A stretch of DNA of 64,000 bases from Pseudomonas sp. S35 (GTDB lineage Bacteria > Pseudomonadota > Gammaproteobacteria > Pseudomonadales > Pseudomonadaceae), in NCBI RefSeq assembly GCF_009866765.1, contig NZ_CP019431.1, forward strand, positions 2,728,001 to 2,792,000. Reading direction: 5' to 3'. Shown here in pieces: positions 60,014 through 64,000 of the stretch; position 1 is the stretch's first letter, and every line of letters starts with the position of its first letter. Below the pieces are notes generated by a model. It saw nothing but the letters and a program-made list of their open reading frames with translations. It was not told where the DNA came from and searched no databases. The position numbers and the translations under genes are program-made.

Positions 60014-61552
60014 ATGGCTATAGAAAGTTCCAGCGAGCAATCGCGCAGTGCCACTGTATTAACTGAGCCGTGCGCAGGCATTTACGGCGCGCTGTTTAAC
60101 AAGATTAATCTGAACCCGATAGTAACGCTGGGTGGTATAGACGTTTTTCAGAATGCTGAGGCGTTGTCTGAAGTGTCAGCCGATGAGCGGGTAACCGCAG
60201 CGGTGAGTGTGTTTTTAAAGTTGCTTAAGCAATCACCGCAGAAAGTCGAGCGCTTGGATAAGGTTCTGCTGGACGAACACATCGCCTCCCTGGACATGCA
60301 GATCAGCCGTCAGCTTGACGCGGTCATGCACCATCCGGATTTCCAGCGTGTCGAGTCGACCTGGCGTGGCGTGAAGTCGCTGATTGATCAGACGGATTTC
60401 CGTCAAAACGTGCGCATCGAACTGTTGGATATCAGCAAGGATCACCTCGTGCAGGACTTCGAGGATGCGCCGGAAATCGCCCAGAGTGGCTTGTACCTGC
60501 ACACCTACACCCAGGAGTACGACACTCCCGGCGGCGAGCCGATTGCAGCAGCTATCTCCAACTACGAGTTCAACCGAAGCCCTCAGGATATCGCCCTGCT
60601 GCGTAATATCTCGAAAGTGTCGGCGGCCGCGCATATGCCGTTTGTGGGCGCTGTCGGCCCCGCCTTCTTCGGCAAGGAGACTATGGAGGAGGTTGCCGCG
60701 ATCAAGGACATCGGCAACTACTTTGACCGTGCTGAATACATCAAGTGGAAGGCGTTCCGCGACAGTGACGATGCGCGTTACATCGGCCTGACCATGCCAC
60801 GCGTCCTTGGGCGTTTGCCCTATGGGCCCGACACCATTCCAGTGCGCAATTTCAATTACATCGAAAGCGTCAAGGGGCCGGATCACGGTAAATACCTGTG
60901 GACCAATGCCTCATTTGCCTTTGCGGCCAACATGGTCAAGAGCTTCATCGCCAATGGCTGGTGCGTGCAGATTCGTGGGCCGCAATCGGGCGGTGCGGTA
61001 ACGGAACTGCCGATCCATCTGTACGACTTGGGCACCGGTAATCAGGTCAAGATTCCTTCCGAAGTCATGATCCCCGAAACCCGTGAGTTTGAATTTGCCA
61101 ATCTCGGTTTCATCCCACTCTCGTACTACAAGAATCGCGACTACGCGTGTTTCTTTTCGGCCAATTCCGCGCAGAAACCGGCGCTGTACGACACGGCCGA
61201 CGCCACCGCCAACAGTCGAATCAATGCACGCTTGCCTTACATCTTCCTGCTCTCACGGATTGCCCATTATCTGAAGCTGATCCAGCGCGAAAACATCGGC
61301 ACCACCAAGGACCGACGTCTGCTGGAGCTTGAGCTGAACAAATGGATTGGCGGGCTGGTCACCGAGATGACAGACCCCGGCGATGACTTGCAGGCCTCGC
61401 ACCCACTGCGCGATGCCAAGGTGACGGTCGAAGACATTGAGGACAATCCGGGCTTCTTCCGCGTCAAGTTGTACGCCGTGCCGCACTTCCAGGTCGAGGG
61501 CATGGACGTGAACCTGTCGTTGGTTTCGCAGATGCCCAAGGCCAAGGCCTGA
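60014..61552 (+). CDS. tssC: TssC, T6SS contractile sheath large subunit
   Basis: The 512-residue protein shows the TssC blocks SLDMQISRQLDAVMHHPDFQRVESTWRGVKSL, FNRSPQDIALLRNISKVSAAAHMPFVGAVGP, and the late RENIGTTKDRRLLELELNKWIGG followed by PLRDAKVTVEDIEDNPGFFRVKLYAVPHFQVEGMDVNLSLV. It forms the bulk of the sheath with TssB. An AAAGGAAGG ribosome site precedes ATG 60014. Confidence 0.96.
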   Translation: MAIESSSEQSRSATVLTEPCAGIYGALFNKINLNPIVTLGGIDVFQNAEALSEVSADERVTAAVSVFLKLLKQSPQKVERLDKVLLDEHIASLDMQISRQLDAVMHHPDFQRVESTWRGVKSLIDQTDFRQNVRIELLDISKDHLVQDFEDAPEIAQSGLYLHTYTQEYDTPGGEPIAAAISNYEFNRSPQDIALLRNISKVSAAAHMPFVGAVGPAFFGKETMEEVAAIKDIGNYFDRAEYIKWKAFRDSDDARYIGLTMPRVLGRLPYGPDTIPVRNFNYIESVKGPDHGKYLWTNASFAFAANMVKSFIANGWCVQIRGPQSGGAVTELPIHLYDLGTGNQVKIPSEVMIPETREFEFANLGFIPLSYYKNRDYACFFSANSAQKPALYDTADATANSRINARLPYIFLLSRIAHYLKLIQRENIGTTKDRRLLELELNKWIGGLVTEMTDPGDDLQASHPLRDAKVTVEDIEDNPGFFRVKLYAVPHFQVEGMDVNLSLVSQMPKAKA

Positions 61553-61575
61553 TTCAATCGTAGGGAAACGATGCC

Positions 61576-62931
61576 ATGAAGATCGATCGCCCGTTATGGG
61601 CCGCCGGCGCATTGCTGTCGCCGCAGCAATTTCAGCAGCAGACACGCTATGAGGCTTGGGCCAATAACCAGCTTGCACTACTGACCTGGATACACCCCTG
61701 GGGTGTGCAGGTTGCGGAGTTTGACTTGGATGCCTTAGGACTGGGCAAGCTCAAGGCCACTCGATTGCAGGTGCGAATGCCCGACGGCACATGGGTCGAC
61801 AGCGAATGCCTGGATCGGCTGCCTTCTGCGTTGGAACTGGCGGCCCTGCTGACCGATGAGTTTCAAGAAGTGACTGTGCTATTGGCGTTGCCATTAGAGC
61901 AAGCCAACGGCAGCAACTGCGTGTTTGAAGGCGGTAGAGTCGATCGGCCAACCCGTTATCATCAGGATTGGCGCCAGGTACAGGATATCTACGCAGACGA
62001 GGCGCAGTCGATTGGCGTGCTGGAACACGCGCTGAGTCTGCGCTTGCACAGTGACGACAACGCGGACTACGTAACGTGTCCGGTCGCACGTCTGGTGCGA
62101 GACGGGAAAGGCGCCTGGAGCCTCGACCCCGGTTACGTGCCGCCATTGCTCAGCTTCGCCGCGCATCCTGGGTTGTTGAATCAACTGGACAACCTGTTGA
62201 CGCAATTGGCTGCCAAGCGCCAACGACTCATGGGGATGCGACGGGAAAGCAATCAGCGCATGGCCGACTTTGCCGTTGCCGATGTCTCGCTGTTCTGGCT
62301 GCTTAATGCCTTGAACACTTATGAGCCCGTACTGGCGGATCTGCGCGCGTTTCCGGCGCGGCATCCCGAGCATGTCTATCAAGCGCTGATCAAGCTGGCG
62401 GGCGGGCTGCTGACGTTTTCACTGGAACACGATGTCGATGAGATTCCGGCTTATCGACACGCGCACCTGGATGCCGTATTCCCGCCCTTGATGCACAGCA
62501 TTTCCCTTCTGCTGGAGGCCAGTCTGCCGTCGCGGGTCATTGCCTTGCTACTGCAGGAGCGTGGGGCCAATCGCTGGCAAGTCACGTTGAATGACCCTCG
62601 CTTGCGTGAACGGGATGCTGCCGACTTTTATCTGTCAGTGCGTTGCCGGCTGCCGGCGGCGCAGTTGCAGGATCAGTTCCCGCGCTTATGCAAGATCGGC
62701 ACACCCGACGCTGTCAACTACCTGGTCAATGCTGCGCTCGATGGGGTGCCGTTGCAGTCGCTCAGCCATGTGCCGGCGGCGATTCCATTGCGCCTGGAAA
62801 ATCAATATTTCGCCCTTGATCTCGGCCATCCCAGCGGGCAAGCGATGCTGGACGAAGGCGTTTGCGCGTTCTACGTCCCCAGCACATTGGCCGACGTCAA
62901 GCTTGAACTGTTCGCGGTGCTGCGCTCATGA
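61576..62931 (+). CDS. tssK: TssK, T6SS baseplate protein
   Basis: The 451-residue protein is of usual TssK length and opens with the family motif RPLWAAGALLSPQQFQQQTRYEAWANNQL. A middle stretch carries RVIALLLQERGANRWQV and the C-terminal domain FPRLCKIGTPDAVNYLVNAALDGVPLQ, followed by VPAAIPLRLENQYFALD. TssK links the baseplate to the membrane complex through TssL. It follows tssC by 23 bases and its stop overlaps the tssL start by four bases. Confidence 0.93.
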   Translation: MKIDRPLWAAGALLSPQQFQQQTRYEAWANNQLALLTWIHPWGVQVAEFDLDALGLGKLKATRLQVRMPDGTWVDSECLDRLPSALELAALLTDEFQEVTVLLALPLEQANGSNCVFEGGRVDRPTRYHQDWRQVQDIYADEAQSIGVLEHALSLRLHSDDNADYVTCPVARLVRDGKGAWSLDPGYVPPLLSFAAHPGLLNQLDNLLTQLAAKRQRLMGMRRESNQRMADFAVADVSLFWLLNALNTYEPVLADLRAFPARHPEHVYQALIKLAGGLLTFSLEHDVDEIPAYRHAHLDAVFPPLMHSISLLLEASLPSRVIALLLQERGANRWQVTLNDPRLRERDAADFYLSVRCRLPAAQLQDQFPRLCKIGTPDAVNYLVNAALDGVPLQSLSHVPAAIPLRLENQYFALDLGHPSGQAMLDEGVCAFYVPSTLADVKLELFAVLRS

Positions 62932-63611
62932 AAGTGACGTCTTTCGAAGAGCGGAATTCGGCAGCGGTGGATATCGATGCGCTGTTGCAGGACACCTATC
63001 TGTTGGTGGTTGAGTTGCGCCAGGGAGCCTCGGTGCAGAATAGCCGCGAGCTGGCGCAGCTTTGCACAGCGCAAGTGGAGCAGGTGTGCCAACAGCTCAA
63101 GCTGGCGGGTCTTGGTCAACGTAGCATCGATCACATCAGCCACGCGCAATGTGCGTTGCTCGATGAGACTGTGCTGACCTTCGCCAGCGATGAGGCGCGG
63201 GCGTCCTGGGCCAGCGAACCGTTGCAGGCCAAGTTTTTCAACCGTCACCAGGCGGGTGAGTTTCTGTATGAAGACCTACGCGAAGTATTGCGTGGAGCGG
63301 CGCCTGATCAGCATGTGCTGACTGCATTTCAGCGGGTATTGATGCTGGGTTTTCGCGGGCGCTACCGTGACCTGGAGGATCCTGAACGTGAGCAGTTACA
63401 GGTCGCCCTTGACGCGCGGGTAACGCCACTCAAGGTCAGGCATACCCTTGTTACGCAAGCGCCCAGTGGATGTGTGCTTGCGGGCCTGTCCTGGCTGCGC
63501 TCGCCGCTGATCCAGATCCTGTCGATGGGCTTGTTGCTTGCGGCTACAGGGTGGGGGTTGGACCACCTGTTGAACGACGCGATGGCTTCGCTCATGCCTG
63601 GTCAGGGGTGA
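62928..63611 (+). CDS. tssL: TssL (DotU/IcmH-like), T6SS membrane complex protein
   Basis: The 227-residue protein has a cytoplasmic domain of DotU type (IDALLQDTYLLVVELRQGASVQNSRELAQLC, LDETVLTFASDEARASWASEPLQAKFFNRHQAGEFLYEDL) and one C-terminal transmembrane helix (LIQILSMGLLLAATGWGLDHLL). No peptidoglycan-binding OmpA-like domain is fused, so that function must come from another protein. ATG 62928 overlaps the tssK stop. Confidence 0.93.
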   Translation: MKVTSFEERNSAAVDIDALLQDTYLLVVELRQGASVQNSRELAQLCTAQVEQVCQQLKLAGLGQRSIDHISHAQCALLDETVLTFASDEARASWASEPLQAKFFNRHQAGEFLYEDLREVLRGAAPDQHVLTAFQRVLMLGFRGRYRDLEDPEREQLQVALDARVTPLKVRHTLVTQAPSGCVLAGLSWLRSPLIQILSMGLLLAATGWGLDHLLNDAMASLMPGQG

Positions 63612-63618
63612 GGGCACG

Positions 63619-64000
63619 ATGACCTCCAACCTGTATCGAATCCTTTACCTGTGGGCGGGCTTATTGGCCTTCGCTTTACTGGTCGTCATTCCGCTTGCGC
63701 TGTGGGCGCGTGCACTCGGGGTGTTGATCGCGGTGTGTTGTGTCGCCTGGGCGTGGGTGTCGCAGAACCGCCGGGCCGAGCGCCCGCCTGGGTCGTTCAG
63801 GTTGGCCGATAACATGGCATTGCCTGCGACGTCGTTTCGTTACCCAGTGGTACTGGTCTGCGGAGACTGCCTGGACAATCTGTTCGGTGAGATCCCGGCC
63901 GAGCAACTGGCCCTGCGGGTTACGGCCTTGGGTTGCTATGTGCGTGTACCGAACGTGGAGCAACTGCCAGCCGTCACCGACGGGCTGTTGGCGCTGCGTC
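63619..64000 (+). CDS. T6SS-associated inner-membrane protein, 5' part (cut by window end)
   Basis: The frame opens at ATG 63619, seven bases after the tssL stop, and is still open at the window edge (127 codons visible). The N-terminus has two adjacent hydrophobic helices (LYLWAGLLAFALLVVIPLALW and ALGVLIAVCCVAWAWV), then a basic stretch and a soluble part starting RYPVVLVCGDCLDNLFGEIPAEQLALR. By position and pattern I think of the OmpA-domain proteins that follow tssL in some Pseudomonas T6SS clusters, which would supply the peptidoglycan-binding domain missing from TssL. An OmpA domain would lie beyond the edge and cannot be seen. A tssM identity is possible but less likely. Confidence 0.55.
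   Translation, partial: MTSNLYRILYLWAGLLAFALLVVIPLALWARALGVLIAVCCVAWAWVSQNRRAERPPGSFRLADNMALPATSFRYPVVLVCGDCLDNLFGEIPAEQLALRVTALGCYVRVPNVEQLPAVTDGLLALR

Noticed and set aside
1..64000. CRISPR arrays, tRNA or rRNA genes
   Set aside because: I saw no regularly spaced repeats and no recognisable tRNA cloverleaf or rRNA sequence in the intergenic regions.

Overview
The window is chromosomal DNA of a fluorescent Pseudomonas, most likely of the P. fluorescens group. The main reason is a pyoverdine locus of about 36 kb (non-ribosomal peptide synthetases, the ferripyoverdine receptor, pvdE and the periplasmic maturation genes pvdMNOP). GC-rich coding sequence, a Pseudomonas-type NrtR/pncA-pncB-nadE cluster and a type VI secretion (T6SS) cluster agree with this. 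Gene calls come from reading the supplied translations and the DNA by eye; no database search was possible.

Layout. 1-2.9 kb: end of a small-molecule exporter, a small unknown gene, an AraC regulator, an XapX protein and a quinone-oxidoreductase-like enzyme. 2.9-4.9 kb: a nucleoside uptake pair (Tsx porin and NUP permease) behind a PurR-like palindrome. 5.0-8.3 kb: an MtlR-like AraC regulator divergent from a polyol-type ABC binding protein and an SDR polyol dehydrogenase, with no permease or ATPase. 8.37-9.76 kb: a complete IS256-family element (28-bp imperfect inverted repeats, 8-bp target duplication) inside an intergenic repeat. 9.8-13.3 kb: NAD salvage (nrtR divergent from pncA-pncB-nadE) with a 21-bp palindromic operator. 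13.5-18.6 kb: a two-gene cassette of a serine alpha/beta hydrolase overlapping a 1446-residue caspase-STAND NTPase-WD40-like protein, the best candidate here for an undescribed conflict or defence system. 18.8-22.1 kb: a MATE exporter, and a TetR regulator divergent from an MFS transporter with two palindromic operators. 22.1-23.1 kb: a lone terpene synthase.

23.4-58.9 kb: pyoverdine. The first synthetase (C-A-T-E-C-A-T-C) carries a fused aspartyl beta-hydroxylase-like domain. The second is a one-module synthetase with a degenerate condensation domain and an Asp-type adenylation domain, so together they should insert beta-hydroxyaspartate. fpvA follows. On the other strand pvdE, a one-module synthetase and the terminal C-A-T-E-C-A-T-TE synthetase form an operon. 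pvdMNO and divergent pvdP mature the precursor in the periplasm. Exact TAAAT-N16-CGT (PvdS/iron-starvation) boxes precede pvdE, pvdM and pvdP, with weaker versions before the first synthetase and fpvA. The six local modules suggest D-Ala(or Gly) - basic residue - OH-Asp - unknown - D-residue - ornithine-type residue, added after the chromophore-making synthetase (PvdL), which lies outside the window.

58.9-64 kb: a comparatively AT-rich gap of about 550 bp, then T6SS genes tssB, tssC, tssK, tssL and the start of another membrane protein cut by the window edge.
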